Shown: positions 1 through 7,166, numbered from the stretch's first letter. The stretch is 11,480 nucleotides of DNA from Actinomycetota bacterium (GCA_005883175.1 VAYV01000287.1:1-11480), one strand, 5' to 3'. Numbers and translations are program-made. Notes: generated from the letters alone by a model not told the origin.

Positions 1-2
1 CT

Positions 3-1361
3 CAGATCGGTTCCGTCCGCGACGCGCCCTCGACGGGGCGGGTGCCGCCCCACAATCTCGAAGCCGAAGAATCCGTCCTCGGCTCGATGCTGATCTCCAA
101 GACCGCCGTCGGCGAGGCGCTGGAGATCCTTCGGCCGGAGGATTTCTATCGCGACGCGCATCAGAAGATCTGCGAGGCGATCTCCGCTCTGTTCTCACAG
201 GGGGAACCGTCCGACGCGATCACCGTTGCCGATGAGCTGGCACGCAGAGGACAGCTCGAAGCCGTCGGAGGAAAGCCGTACCTCTACACGCTGGTCGCGT
301 CGGTTCCGATCGCAGCAAATGCCACCTATTACGCGCGCATCGTCACCGACCACGCGACGCTTCGCCGCCTGATCGACGCAGCGACGATCATCGCGCAAGA
401 GGCGTACGACATCCCCGACGACGTCGAGAACGCGGTGAACCACGCGGAAGAGATCATGTTCGGCGTTGCCTCGCGACGGATCCATCAGGACTTCATGCCC
501 GTGCGCAACCTGCTGTCCGAGACGATGGACCACATCGAGATGCTCGCTCGCCGTCAGGAGGACGTCACCGGCGTGCCGACGGGGTTCACCGATCTCGACC
601 ACCTCTTGTCGGGGATGCAGAAGGGCAACCTGATCTTGGTGGCCGCGCGCCCGTCCATGGGAAAGTCGACGCTCGCCGTGAACATCGCGCAGCACGTCTC
701 TCAGCACGAGCAGCTTCCGTGCGTGTTGTTCTCGCTCGAGATGAGCTGGATGGAGATCGTACAGCGCATGATCTGCGCCGAGGCGCGCATCGATACGCGG
801 AAGATCCGAAGCGGCCAGATGCAAGAAGCGGAGTGGCGGCGCGTCAGTCAGGCCGTCGGGCGGCTCGCGGAAGCGCCGCTGTACGTCGACGACACGCCGT
901 CCATCACGATGGGCGAGATCCGCGCGAAGTGCCGCCGGCTGAAGGCGAAAGAGGGCTCCCTCGGTCTGGTCGTCGTGGACTACATCCAGCTGATGCAGTC
1001 CACCCGCCGCACGGAGAACCGCGTGCAGGAAGTCTCCGACATCTCGCGCGCGTTGAAGATCTTGGCGAAGGAGCTCGAGGTTCCGGTCGTTGCCGTATCG
1101 CAGCTGTCCCGTCAGCCCGAGCAAGGCGGCGGAGGCAAGCCGCGGCGGCCGCGCCTTGCCGACCTGCGTGAGTCAGGCGCGCTCGAACAAGACGCCGACG
1201 TGGTGATGTTTGTGTACCGCGAGGATTACTACGACCACGAGTCGGACAAGAAGGGCGAGGCCGAGATCATCGTGGAGAAGCACCGGAACGGGCCGACCGA
1301 CACGATCAACCTGGCCTTCCTCGGCCAGTACACGAAGTTCGAGAACCTGGCGCGCGCATAG
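3..1361 (+). CDS. dnaB: replicative DNA helicase DnaB (5' end probably outside the window)
   Basis: Hexameric ATP-dependent 5'-3' helicase that unwinds the chromosome at the replication fork and recruits primase. Numbering from the GTG at 42, the N-terminal DnaB domain spans about residues 3-105 (opening PPHNLEAEESVLGSML, the family signature) and the RecA-like DnaB_C domain about 178-435. Visible motifs are Walker A RPSMGKST (203-210), SLEM (231-234), Walker B LVVVDYIQL (309-317), SQLSRQPE (353-360), RESGALEQDADVV (376-388) and the Arg-finger region EKHRNGP (412-418). All look intact. No intein interrupts the Walker A or SQLSRQ sites where dnaB inteins usually sit. The frame stays open from 42 back to base 3, and the family normally has residues before the RVPPHNLEAE motif. 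The true start is therefore probably upstream of the window, with GTG 42 as a fallback. Very sure of function, unsure of start. Confidence 0.97.
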   Translation, partial: QIGSVRDAPSTGRVPPHNLEAEESVLGSMLISKTAVGEALEILRPEDFYRDAHQKICEAISALFSQGEPSDAITVADELARRGQLEAVGGKPYLYTLVASVPIAANATYYARIVTDHATLRRLIDAATIIAQEAYDIPDDVENAVNHAEEIMFGVASRRIHQDFMPVRNLLSETMDHIEMLARRQEDVTGVPTGFTDLDHLLSGMQKGNLILVAARPSMGKSTLAVNIAQHVSQHEQLPCVLFSLEMSWMEIVQRMICAEARIDTRKIRSGQMQEAEWRRVSQAVGRLAEAPLYVDDTPSITMGEIRAKCRRLKAKEGSLGLVVVDYIQLMQSTRRTENRVQEVSDISRALKILAKELEVPVVAVSQLSRQPEQGGGGKPRRPRLADLRESGALEQDADVVMFVYREDYYDHESDKKGEAEIIVEKHRNGPTDTINLAFLGQYTKFENLARA

Positions 1362-1405
1362 CGGAACTGCCGGCGGCTTTCCGGCGTCCAACCGGCGACC
1401 TTTCG

Positions 1406-1414
1406 AAGAGGAGG
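1406..1414 (+). promoter_or_regulatory. ribosome binding site of the DUF4349 gene
   Basis: AAGAGGAGG lies 4 nt before ATG 1419 and is a strong Shine-Dalgarno match. It fixes the start of the DUF4349 reading frame. This matters because the body of that gene is found in a different frame. Confidence 0.7.
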
Positions 1415-1418
1415 CGCT

Positions 1419-2310
1419 ATGACGCCCGGGACGATCAAGCGGATCCGGTGGGGGATCGTTTCGATGCTGGTGCTCGCAGTTGTCGCGCTTGCGGTCGGCT
1501 CCGTCGGCACGAGGACGGCGAAGAAGGAGCCGGCCACGACGGCAGGTCCGATGGCCGTGAACCGGGCCCTTTCCGGCGCCGGTACGACGTCCGGAACCCT
1601 GCAGGAAGGGACGGCCGAGCCGGCGCCGGTAGCGGGCCCGACGGTCCAAGGCCAGAGCGCCGACTCGAGCGGGTTGCCCGCAACGCCGGATCGCATCGAG
1701 CGAACGGCCGACAACGCGTGGCGTCCCCTCCCCGCAACTGGTGCCGCTCGAGCAGAACCAAGCGACCGGGAGCGCGCGCCAGCCGGCCATCGGGGACATC
1801 ACGATCAGGATCCCAGCGCAGAACTTCGTCAACGCGACGAACGCGATGCGCGCGCTCGGCGTCGTCCGCGGCGACACGACGACGACCGAGGACGTGAGCC
1901 AGGAGTACGTCGACCTGCAGAGCAGGCTGCGTAACCTGCGTGCAGAGCAGAACGTGCTGCTCGCGCTGTTCGGTCGGGCGAAGACGATCAAGGACACGCT
2001 CGCCGTGCAGGGTCAGCTCTCGAACGTCGAAGGGCAGATCGAGCAGATCACCGGCCGCGTCAAGTTCCTGGACGCGCGCACGCTGTTCAGCACCGTGACG
2101 GTTCACCTCCAGGAGCCCGGCGTGACGGTGATCGCGACCGTGCACGAAGGGCCGTCGCTCGGCGGCGCGTGGGACACCGCGAAGACGGGTCTCGTCCGTC
2201 TCGCCGGCGCGGCGCTGATCACCGCGCTCTGGGCGCTGCCGTTCGCGGTTCTCGGGTTGATCGGCCTCGTCGTCTGGCGCCGCGCGCGCGGCCCGGCGCC
2301 TCAGCTCTAG
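1419..2310 (+). pseudogene. DUF4349 membrane-anchored protein gene, frame-disrupted
   Basis: Function of DUF4349 proteins is unknown; they are membrane-anchored proteins with a coiled-coil central region. The first frame opens at ATG 1419 after a strong RBS. It encodes a basic N-terminus, a transmembrane segment (residues about 12-28, SMLVLAVVALAVG), a low-complexity Ala/Gly/Thr/Pro linker and then DRIERTAD (ending 1712), the usual entry to the DUF4349 domain. The rest of the domain lies in the +1 frame: GDITIRIPAQNF (from about 1792), TTEDVSQEYVDLQSRLRNL, a coiled coil, LFSTVTVHL, and a C-terminal membrane segment plus basic tail ending at the TAG at 2310. The first frame read alone becomes Arg/Asp-rich and stops at 1934, which is not coding-like. 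The join must fall between 1712 and 1792. Only about 26 residues separate RTAD from GDITIRIP, where the family usually has roughly twice that, so sequence seems lost as well as shifted. Read error, assembly error or a true pseudogene are all possible. Confidence 0.75.
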
Positions 2311-2359
2311 CGCGCCACCGGTTACAGTGATGAAGCCCCGCCCGAGGGCCTTCTTCACT

Positions 2360-3259
2360 ATGAGACCGCGCGCAGGCACACTCGAGATCATCTGCTGCAC
2401 GCTCGCGTGGGGGACGATCGGTTCGATCGTCAACCGGATCTCGCTCGCGTCGTCGGTCATCGTCTTCTTCCGTCTGGCGTTCGGTTTCGTCGTCGTGTTG
2501 GGGTGGCTTGCTGTGCGCAAGCGGCTCGGCGACCTCCGGCTGCGCGCGCGACCGGTCCTGCTGATCGCATCCGGGCTGGTGCTCGGCGTTCATTGGGCGC
2601 TGCTGTTCGCCGCGTACAAGCGGATCGGCGTCGACACGACGATCCTGATCGTCTTTATCGGTCCCGTGCTGTGGGCCGTCGCGGCGCCGTTCTTCCTCCG
2701 CGAGCGGTTGCGCGCGACGTCGCTCGGAGCGCTCGCCGTTGCGTTCGGCGGCATCGCGTTGATCTCGATCCCGAAGATCGGTTCCGTCGACGGGCTCGGC
2801 CTGGCCGCCGCGTTCGGGAGCGCGGTCCTCTTCGCAGTCCTCATCTTGATGGGCAAGCTCCTGACCGAGCACTACGAGCCGGCCGCGATCGTCGTGTGGC
2901 AGCTCGGGGTTGCCGCGGTGCTCTTGTCCCCCGCGCTCGCCGGCGCCTCCGTGCACCAGATCGGCCGCGGGCTCCCGCTGCTGCTCGTGCTGGGGATGGT
3001 GCATTCAGGGGTGCTCGGCATCGTTTTCTTCCACGCCGTGCGCGCGCTGCCGACCCAGGAGCTCGGTGTGCTGTTTTATCTGGAGCCGGCGTCGGCCGTG
3101 CTGTACGCGTGGTGGTGGCTGTCCGAGAAGCCGACGGCCCTCACGCTCGCCGGCGGCGCGCTGATCGTCCTCGCGGGAATCGGTATCATCGTGGCCGACC
3201 GGGCGGTCGGTGGGCCGGGTGCGCTCCCCGAACCGGTGATGCAGGAGGTTCCACGGTGA
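2360..3259 (+). CDS. EamA-family (drug/metabolite transporter) permease
   Basis: Inner-membrane transporter of the DMT superfamily with two EamA repeats and about ten membrane helices. The substrate cannot be read from sequence; relatives export amino acids or other metabolites. Family traits include TLAWGTIGS in helix 1, FFRLAFG in helix 2, a first-repeat end at FIGPVLWAVAAPFFLRERL, and a second-repeat end at GVLFYLEPASAVLYAWWWL followed by SEKPT, where EamA proteins carry a conserved acidic residue. With the ATG at 2360 the protein has 299 residues, normal for the family, and begins shortly before helix 1. GAGGG (2344-2348) is a possible RBS 11 nt upstream. In-frame GTG 2327 and ATG 2330 would add 10-11 residues (MKPRPRAFFT), but no RBS precedes them. 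The stop overlaps the start of the next gene by 4 nt. Family sure, start uncertain. Confidence 0.9.
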   Translation: MRPRAGTLEIICCTLAWGTIGSIVNRISLASSVIVFFRLAFGFVVVLGWLAVRKRLGDLRLRARPVLLIASGLVLGVHWALLFAAYKRIGVDTTILIVFIGPVLWAVAAPFFLRERLRATSLGALAVAFGGIALISIPKIGSVDGLGLAAAFGSAVLFAVLILMGKLLTEHYEPAAIVVWQLGVAAVLLSPALAGASVHQIGRGLPLLLVLGMVHSGVLGIVFFHAVRALPTQELGVLFYLEPASAVLYAWWWLSEKPTALTLAGGALIVLAGIGIIVADRAVGGPGALPEPVMQEVPR

Positions 3260-3474
3260 TCCCGCTTCCAGAGATCTTGGCCGAACTGGTGATGGCCCTC
3301 GGCGGCGCGCTCCTTGCCGCGAACGCGTGGGCGCTGTTGCGTCCTGTGGTGCGGCCGAGCTCGCCGGGGCCTGGGCGCGCGCCGGCGCGGAGCAAGGTGC
3401 TCATCAACATGGCGATCGGGCTCGTCGTGTTCGTGTGGGGCCTCGCGTCGTTCATCACGCGCGCGCATCACTGA
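3256..3474 (+). CDS. 72-residue membrane protein coupled to the EamA transporter gene
   Basis: Unrecognised small protein, 72 residues. Its GTG start overlaps the transporter stop (GTGA, 4 nt) and is preceded at 7 nt by a perfect AGGAGG (3243-3248), so translation looks coupled. Two hydrophobic segments are visible: residues about 6-27 (ILAELVMALGGALLAANAWALL) and 48-66 (VLINMAIGLVVFVWGLASF). They are joined by a Pro/Arg-rich loop (GPGRAPARSK), and the protein ends in a short basic tail (ITRAHH). This predicts a two-helix hairpin in the membrane. Coding style (high GC at third positions) matches its neighbours. It could be an accessory subunit of the transporter or simply an operon neighbour. 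No function is assigned. Confidence 0.75.
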   Translation: MIPLPEILAELVMALGGALLAANAWALLRPVVRPSSPGPGRAPARSKVLINMAIGLVVFVWGLASFITRAHH

Positions 3475-3484
3475 GCTGAACCGG

Positions 3485-3555
3485 AGCGGATGAGGGGAAT
3501 CGAACCCCCGTCTAGAGCTTGGGAAGCTCTCATTCTGCCATTGAACTACATCCGC
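3485..3555 (-). tRNA. tRNA-Gly (anticodon CCC)
   Basis: A full cloverleaf can be folded. The acceptor stem GCGGATG pairs perfectly with CATCCGC. The D arm opens GTTC, the anticodon stem AGAGC/GCTCT encloses loop TTCCCAA, and the T stem GGGGG/CCCCT (one G-U) encloses TTCGATT. The discriminator is U, as usual for bacterial tRNA-Gly. The anticodon CCC (complement of 3521-3523) reads GGG. CCA is not encoded. The gene begins 17 nt after the dcd stop on the same strand, so it may be co-transcribed with dcd. Downstream it runs into the end of the convergent small membrane gene with 10 nt between. Confidence 0.96.
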
Positions 3556-3572
3556 GATGAGGCCCGGAAATA

Positions 3573-4202
3573 CTAGCGGACGCGTTTCCCGCCCTTCATC
3601 TTCCTACCGTTCGCGCGCGAGGCAGCGCGTGAGCGCGCTGCGCGCGTCGCCTTGAAGTCCATGAAGAACCGCGACGCCGTCGGGCCGCGTTGCCCTTGGT
3701 ACTTGCCGGTCTCTCCGTACGGCCGCTCGGCGGGCGACGTCATCTGGAACACGCAGAGCTGTCCGATCTTCATCCCCGGGTAGATGGTGATCGGCAGGTT
3801 CGCGACGTTGGAAAGCTCCAGCGTGAGATGTCCCGACCATCCCGCGTCGACGAAGCCCGCGGTCGAGTGGATGAGCAACCCGAGACGCCCGAGCGAGCTT
3901 TTGCCTTCCAAGCGCGCGACGATCGAGTTGCCGAGCGTGACTTTCTCGAGCGTGCTGCCGAGGACGAACTCGCCCGGGTGAAGGATGAACGGCTCGTCGG
4001 GCGCCACCTCTCGAAGCGAGGTGAGGTCTTCCATCGGCTTCCTGACGTCGATGAAGGGGTAGCGCGTGTTGTCGAAGACGCGGAACTGGCTGTCGACGTG
4101 CAGGTCGATGCTCGACGGCTGGATCATCGACGCGTCGAACGGCTCGATGACGAGCGTGCGATCGGCGATGGCGCGCCGGATCTCGCGGTCGGACAGGATC
4201 AA
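3573..4202 (-). CDS. dcd: dCTP deaminase, probably bifunctional (dUMP-forming)
   Basis: Deaminates dCTP; relatives in mycobacteria and methanogens also hydrolyse the product and release dUMP for thymidylate synthesis. The homotrimeric family is recognised by MILSDREIRRAI, QPSSIDLHVD, ILHPGEFVLGSTLE, RLEGKSSLGRLGLLIHSTAG, FVDAGWSGHLTLELSN (with the catalytic Glu of TLELSN), PGMKIGQLC and KYQGQRGPTASR. The HSTAGF segment is typical of bifunctional deaminase/dUTPases, where the monofunctional E. coli enzyme differs, so I infer EC 3.5.4.30 activity. The start is TTG, chosen because it gives the family's standard N-terminus and has GGAGAGGAG 8 nt upstream. The protein has 209 residues, about 20 longer than the mycobacterial enzyme. 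The extra C-terminus is strongly basic (ends NGRKMKGGKRVR). The tRNA-Gly gene follows 17 nt downstream. Confidence 0.95.
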   Translation of the reverse strand: MILSDREIRRAIADRTLVIEPFDASMIQPSSIDLHVDSQFRVFDNTRYPFIDVRKPMEDLTSLREVAPDEPFILHPGEFVLGSTLEKVTLGNSIVARLEGKSSLGRLGLLIHSTAGFVDAGWSGHLTLELSNVANLPITIYPGMKIGQLCVFQMTSPAERPYGETGKYQGQRGPTASRFFMDFKATRAARSRAASRANGRKMKGGKRVR

Positions 4203-4210
4203 GGTGAAGG

Positions 4211-4219
4211 CTCCTCTCC
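4211..4219 (-). promoter_or_regulatory. ribosome binding site deciding the TTG start of dcd
   Basis: The minus strand reads GGAGAGGAG, 8 nt before the TTG at 4202. No ATG or GTG in a better position gives the conserved MILSDREI N-terminus. Confidence 0.6.
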
Positions 4220-4232
4220 GGGAAGGCGGCCT

Positions 4233-4238
4233 ATTATG
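4233..4238 (-). promoter_or_regulatory. possible -10 element for dcd
   Basis: The only AT-rich patch in the 63-nt gap between dcd and the upstream small gene reads CATAAT on the minus strand (5/6 match to TATAAT). It would give a leader of roughly 25 nt containing the RBS. I see no convincing -35 hexamer, so this is tentative. Confidence 0.35.
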
Positions 4239-4265
4239 CCTTACCGCCCGCGCCGGCCGGGAGGG

Positions 4266-4426
4266 CTAGAACGGCTTCTGTAGGGCGCGGATGTACGGCG
4301 GCAGGAAACCGACGCCGCGGTCCCACCACTGAAGGAGTGCACCGAAGAGGATCACTCCCGCGATCAGCCCGAATCCTGCGCCGCGCAAGAAGCCGCGATC
4401 ATCAGCAGGTTGCTGAAGCCCTTCAT
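4266..4426 (-). CDS. very small membrane protein, apparently frameshifted
   Basis: No family recognised. ATG 4426 has a good RBS (AGAGGG, 4 nt spacing) just after the thiolase stop and starts MKGFSNLLMIAA, but that frame stops after 20 codons. One base out of phase, the sequence continues FLRGAGFGLIAGVILFGALL then QWWDRGVGFLPPYIRALQKPF, ending at TAG 4266. This is a plausible membrane helix plus an aromatic, basic tail. A single missing base near 4394 would join them into a protein of about 53 residues with one transmembrane helix. The alternative is a 66-codon frame from GTG 4466 that overlaps the thiolase end by 31 nt. Its first 25 residues (GHDPRTELRGRDEGLQQ) are hydrophilic and look like out-of-frame translation. 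It is the last gene of the etfD-thiolase operon. Existence likely, exact protein uncertain. Confidence 0.45.
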
Positions 4427-4435
4427 CTCGCCCTC

Positions 4436-5605
4436 TCAGTTCCGTCCGAGGATCGTGACCGAGCACACCGCCCCCGGTCCTCCAAGATTATGCGCGAGAC
4501 CGAGCTCTGGGTCTTTAACCTGGACGCCCTCGGCCCTTCCCTGGAGCTGGCGCGTGATCTCTCCGATCATGCGGCACCCCGTCGCTCCGATGGGATGACC
4601 GAACGACTTGAGGCCTCCGGACGGGTTGACGGGGAGGTTGCCGTCGGCGGCCGAGCGGCCCTCCCGGATGAACGCCGCGCCTTCGCCGGGCTCGCAGAAC
4701 CCCAGATCCTCGTAGTTCAGTATCTCGGTGATCGTGAAGCAGTCGTGCACCTCGGCCAGCGAGATCTGCCGGGCGGGGTCCGTTATGCCGGCTTCGTCGT
4801 ACGCTTGCTTTGCCGCCATCCTGGTCGCCGGGAACCCGAGATAGTCGAAGCCCGGGTTGTGCATCGGTGAGGCAGTCGTCACCGCGAGGCCGTTCGCCTT
4901 CACGACGACGTAGTCGTCCTTGTGATTCATCTTCTTCGCGATCTCGGGCGTCGTGATGATGACGGCCGCCGCACCGTCGGACACCGCGCAGGAGTCGAAC
5001 CGTCCGAGCGGCCAAGCGATCATCGGCGCCTCGAGCGCCGTCTCCATCGTGATCTCGCGGCGGAAGTGTGCCTTGGGGTGCTTGGCGCCGTTGGCGTGGT
5101 TCTTGACCGCAACGCGCGCGAGGTCTTCGCGCGTCCAGCCGCGCTCCGCGAACGTGCGCGTCGCCGCCATCGCGAACAGCGCCGGGGCGCTCGCCGGCGG
5201 CATGAAGGGCGGGATCGAGTCGCGGAGCACGTTCGGGAGCCCGTGCGAGCCTTGGTCGGTGATCTTCTCGACACCGCACGCGAGCACGATGTCGTACACG
5301 CCGGCCGCGACGGCGAAGCACGCGTTGCGGAACGCGTCCATGCCGCTGGCGCAGTAGTTCTCGACCCGCGTGGAGGGGATTCCGTACAGGCGCAAGGCGT
5401 CGGCGGCCGTCGTTCCGCTTAAGCCGGTGAAGCGGTAGTACACGCCGCACCAGATCGCTTGGATGTCCTTCCGTTCGATCCCGGCGTCGGTGCACGCCTC
5501 CTCGACGGCCTCGACGAGGAGGTCCTCTTGGTCCTTCTCGTAGTGCTCGGTGAAGCGTGTTGCGCCGACACCGGCAACCGCGACGCGATCCTTGATCCCA
5601 GGCAT
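4436..5605 (-). CDS. SCP2-type thiolase (acetyl-CoA acetyltransferase-like)
   Basis: Thiolase-fold enzyme of 389 residues that would cleave or form C-C bonds on acyl-CoA (acetoacetyl-CoA thiolase or beta-ketothiolase class). Catalytic positions are intact. The nucleophile is C85 in VENYCASGMDAF, H287 lies in EVHDCFTITE, H337 in GGLKSFGHPIGATG, and a second Cys, C381, in LGGPGAVCSV. The HDCF motif and general length place it in the SCP2/archaeal-type branch rather than the classic FadA branch (which has NEAF). The ATG at 5605 directly abuts the upstream stop (TAGATG) and has GGAGGGA 7 nt upstream, so it is translationally coupled to the HMGS-like/DUF35 gene. In archaea such a thiolase forms a complex with DUF35 and HMG-CoA synthase, which suggests a physical partner here too. 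Substrate unknown. Confidence 0.9.
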   Translation of the reverse strand: MPGIKDRVAVAGVGATRFTEHYEKDQEDLLVEAVEEACTDAGIERKDIQAIWCGVYYRFTGLSGTTAADALRLYGIPSTRVENYCASGMDAFRNACFAVAAGVYDIVLACGVEKITDQGSHGLPNVLRDSIPPFMPPASAPALFAMAATRTFAERGWTREDLARVAVKNHANGAKHPKAHFRREITMETALEAPMIAWPLGRFDSCAVSDGAAAVIITTPEIAKKMNHKDDYVVVKANGLAVTTASPMHNPGFDYLGFPATRMAAKQAYDEAGITDPARQISLAEVHDCFTITEILNYEDLGFCEPGEGAAFIREGRSAADGNLPVNPSGGLKSFGHPIGATGCRMIGEITRQLQGRAEGVQVKDPELGLAHNLGGPGAVCSVTILGRN

Positions 5606-7006
5606 CTACACGTCCCTCCGCGGCCGGGCTTTCCAGTAGTAGTTCTTGAAGCCTGCGCCTTCGTGCATCAATCGGAAGGTCAGCTCGACCGGCATGCCGA
5701 CCTTTACGTCGGACGCCTCGCAGTCGGTCACCTCGACGAAGATCCGGCCGCCGCCGTCCAGGTCAACGACCGCGCGCGGGACCGGCGTCTCGAGGTACTC
5801 GCCGGCGATGAGGTGATCGAGCGTGAATGTGAACACCGTTCCCGTTCGCTGCAGACGCACGCGCGTCATGTTGTCGAGCGCGGAGCAGCTGATGCACGCG
5901 CGGTTCGCGGGGAACTGGACCGTCCCGCACTCGTTGCACCGCACGCCGTAGAGCGCGAACGCCTGCGCGCGATCGCGCCAGGTGCGGATCGTCGACGACG
6001 GCGGCTCGTTCTCTTCGTCCACGGGGAGCAGCCTGCGGAACCGGAGATAGCGCTCGTAGCTCGGGAGGACGCGCTTGTCGTCGAGCGCGCGCTGCAACGT
6101 CCACACCTGGCGCGCGCTCTCGACGCCTGCACCGGCCGCAAGGACAAGGGCGTCGGCTCCCTCGCCCTGTGCGGCGACGACGACGTGCTCACCGGGGCTC
6201 GTCTCGTCGAGCGCGCCTGCGAGCGCGACCAGCGCGTGCGCGGCGCCTGTGTTCCCGATCGTCGAGAAGAGCCGATCCTTCGCTTGGGCGAACCCGATGC
6301 GCTTCGCCGTGGTCGCGAATGTGCGGGGGTCTGGGGCATACGCGGCGAAGCGCGAGACTGCGTCCGGCGATACGCCGGCATCGGCCAGCGCCGCCGTGAC
6401 CGCGCGCTCGACCGCGCGCGCGTAGCTCTCGGTTTCGATCTTGCCGTCGAACGAGTGGACGTAGTGATCGCCCGCCCGGCGCCACGGGCCGGTGAACTCT
6501 TCCGCGACGCTGGCTTCCCCGATCACGGAGACGGGGCCGTCGGCGGTTATCAGGACGGCAGCGGCCGCGTCGCCGAACAGCTGCTCCATCGACGTGGACG
6601 GCTCGGCAGGACGCATGTCGGCGGCCACGACGAGCGCTGCGCGCGCGCCGCCGGATCGCACCGCGTCGAGCGCCGTGCGCACCGCGGTCGTCGCCGCGCG
6701 GATCGTCCCGGTGACGTCGACGGTCATGACATCGTGCAGGTCGAGCACGGCGGCGATGGTGGCAGCCGCGTGCTTCTCCGCGTACGGAGCGGTGGTTGTG
6801 GCGAAGTAGATCGCGTCGATCTGCGACGTGTCACCGCCGCGCATGCACTCCAGCGCGGCCTCGACGCCCAGCGTCAGCGCATCCTGGTCGCCCGACGCGG
6901 CGGCCCGCTCGCCCGGCAACGCGGGGGTATCCCATGCGCGCGCCAACATCCCACGATCGAGACGCCAAACCGGAACGGAGACGCCCCAACGCGCGATCCC
7001 GGCCAT
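5606..7006 (-). CDS. HMG-CoA synthase-like protein fused to DUF35 Zn-ribbon/OB-fold domain
   Basis: 466 residues. Residues about 3-330 have the thiolase-fold pattern of HMG-CoA synthase/KAS III: GIARWGVSVPVWRL at the start, DAIYFATTTAPYAEKHAA (64-81), FGDAAAAVLI (144-153) and FSTIGNTGAAHALVAL (247-262). The position of the catalytic Cys is occupied by I102 in DVTGTIRAATTA, and the segment expected to carry the catalytic His reads AAYAPDPRTF (221-230), so both appear absent; the Asn of GNTGAA is kept. Residues 351-460 are a DUF35 unit: Zn-ribbon with C357/C360 and C371/C374, then an OB fold (RTGTVFTFTLDHL, PRAVVDLDGGGRIFVEV) that in relatives binds CoA. ATG 7006 follows a long purine RBS (AGGAGGAGG, 7010-7018). 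The gene abuts the thiolase gene without a gap. Probably a non-catalytic or altered-chemistry partner of the thiolase in acyl-CoA metabolism. Confidence 0.88.
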   Translation of the reverse strand: MAGIARWGVSVPVWRLDRGMLARAWDTPALPGERAAASGDQDALTLGVEAALECMRGGDTSQIDAIYFATTTAPYAEKHAAATIAAVLDLHDVMTVDVTGTIRAATTAVRTALDAVRSGGARAALVVAADMRPAEPSTSMEQLFGDAAAAVLITADGPVSVIGEASVAEEFTGPWRRAGDHYVHSFDGKIETESYARAVERAVTAALADAGVSPDAVSRFAAYAPDPRTFATTAKRIGFAQAKDRLFSTIGNTGAAHALVALAGALDETSPGEHVVVAAQGEGADALVLAAGAGVESARQVWTLQRALDDKRVLPSYERYLRFRRLLPVDEENEPPSSTIRTWRDRAQAFALYGVRCNECGTVQFPANRACISCSALDNMTRVRLQRTGTVFTFTLDHLIAGEYLETPVPRAVVDLDGGGRIFVEVTDCEASDVKVGMPVELTFRLMHEGAGFKNYYWKARPRRDV

Positions 7007-7016
7007 CGTCCTCCTC

Positions 7017-7160
7017 CTACGAGCAGCAGGTCCGAAGGGCCGGATCCCACCATGCGCAGAACGCGTCGTCCCAGTAGGGGTCGTCGAAGCGGAGACCTTC
7101 CGGCTCTTCGGGAGCCTCGGGCTCGTCCGTGGTCTGGAACGTGGTTTCGGGTGCGGTCAC
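7017..7160 (-). CDS. 47-residue acidic Trp/Cys-rich protein (unknown)
   Basis: No family recognised. It starts at GTG 7160 (MTAPETTFQTTDEPEAPEEP) and ends FDDPYWDDAFCAWWDPALRTCCS, stopping 10 nt before the next gene's ATG. The first half is an acidic, Pro/Glu-rich disordered stretch. The second half is acidic with three Trp and three Cys, two of them adjacent near the C-terminus. Codons have the strong third-position GC bias of neighbouring genes. The same frame is open far upstream only because it coincides with the out-of-frame reading of the disrupted etfD end. TATGAT sits exactly 6 nt before the GTG, suggesting a leaderless start, and no RBS is visible. It may encode a small metal- or partner-binding accessory protein of the operon, but that is a guess. 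Confidence 0.55.
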   Translation of the reverse strand: MTAPETTFQTTDEPEAPEEPEGLRFDDPYWDDAFCAWWDPALRTCCS

Positions 7161-7166
7161 GGCACC

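Noticed and set aside
640..1110. Intein in dnaB
   Set aside because: The Walker A and SQLSRQ regions, common intein sites, are continuous.
42..1361. GTG 42 as the certain start of dnaB
   Set aside because: The frame is open to the window edge and the family has further residues before this point; no well-spaced RBS separates GTG 42 from the upstream frame.
1369..1396. Hairpin GCCGG/CCGGC after dnaB as terminator
   Set aside because: Only a 5-bp stem with no T tract; such short GC palindromes are frequent by chance in this DNA.
1712..1792. Programmed ribosomal frameshift in the DUF4349 gene
   Set aside because: No clear slippery site with a following structure, and internal family sequence also seems missing, so damage or assembly error is simpler.
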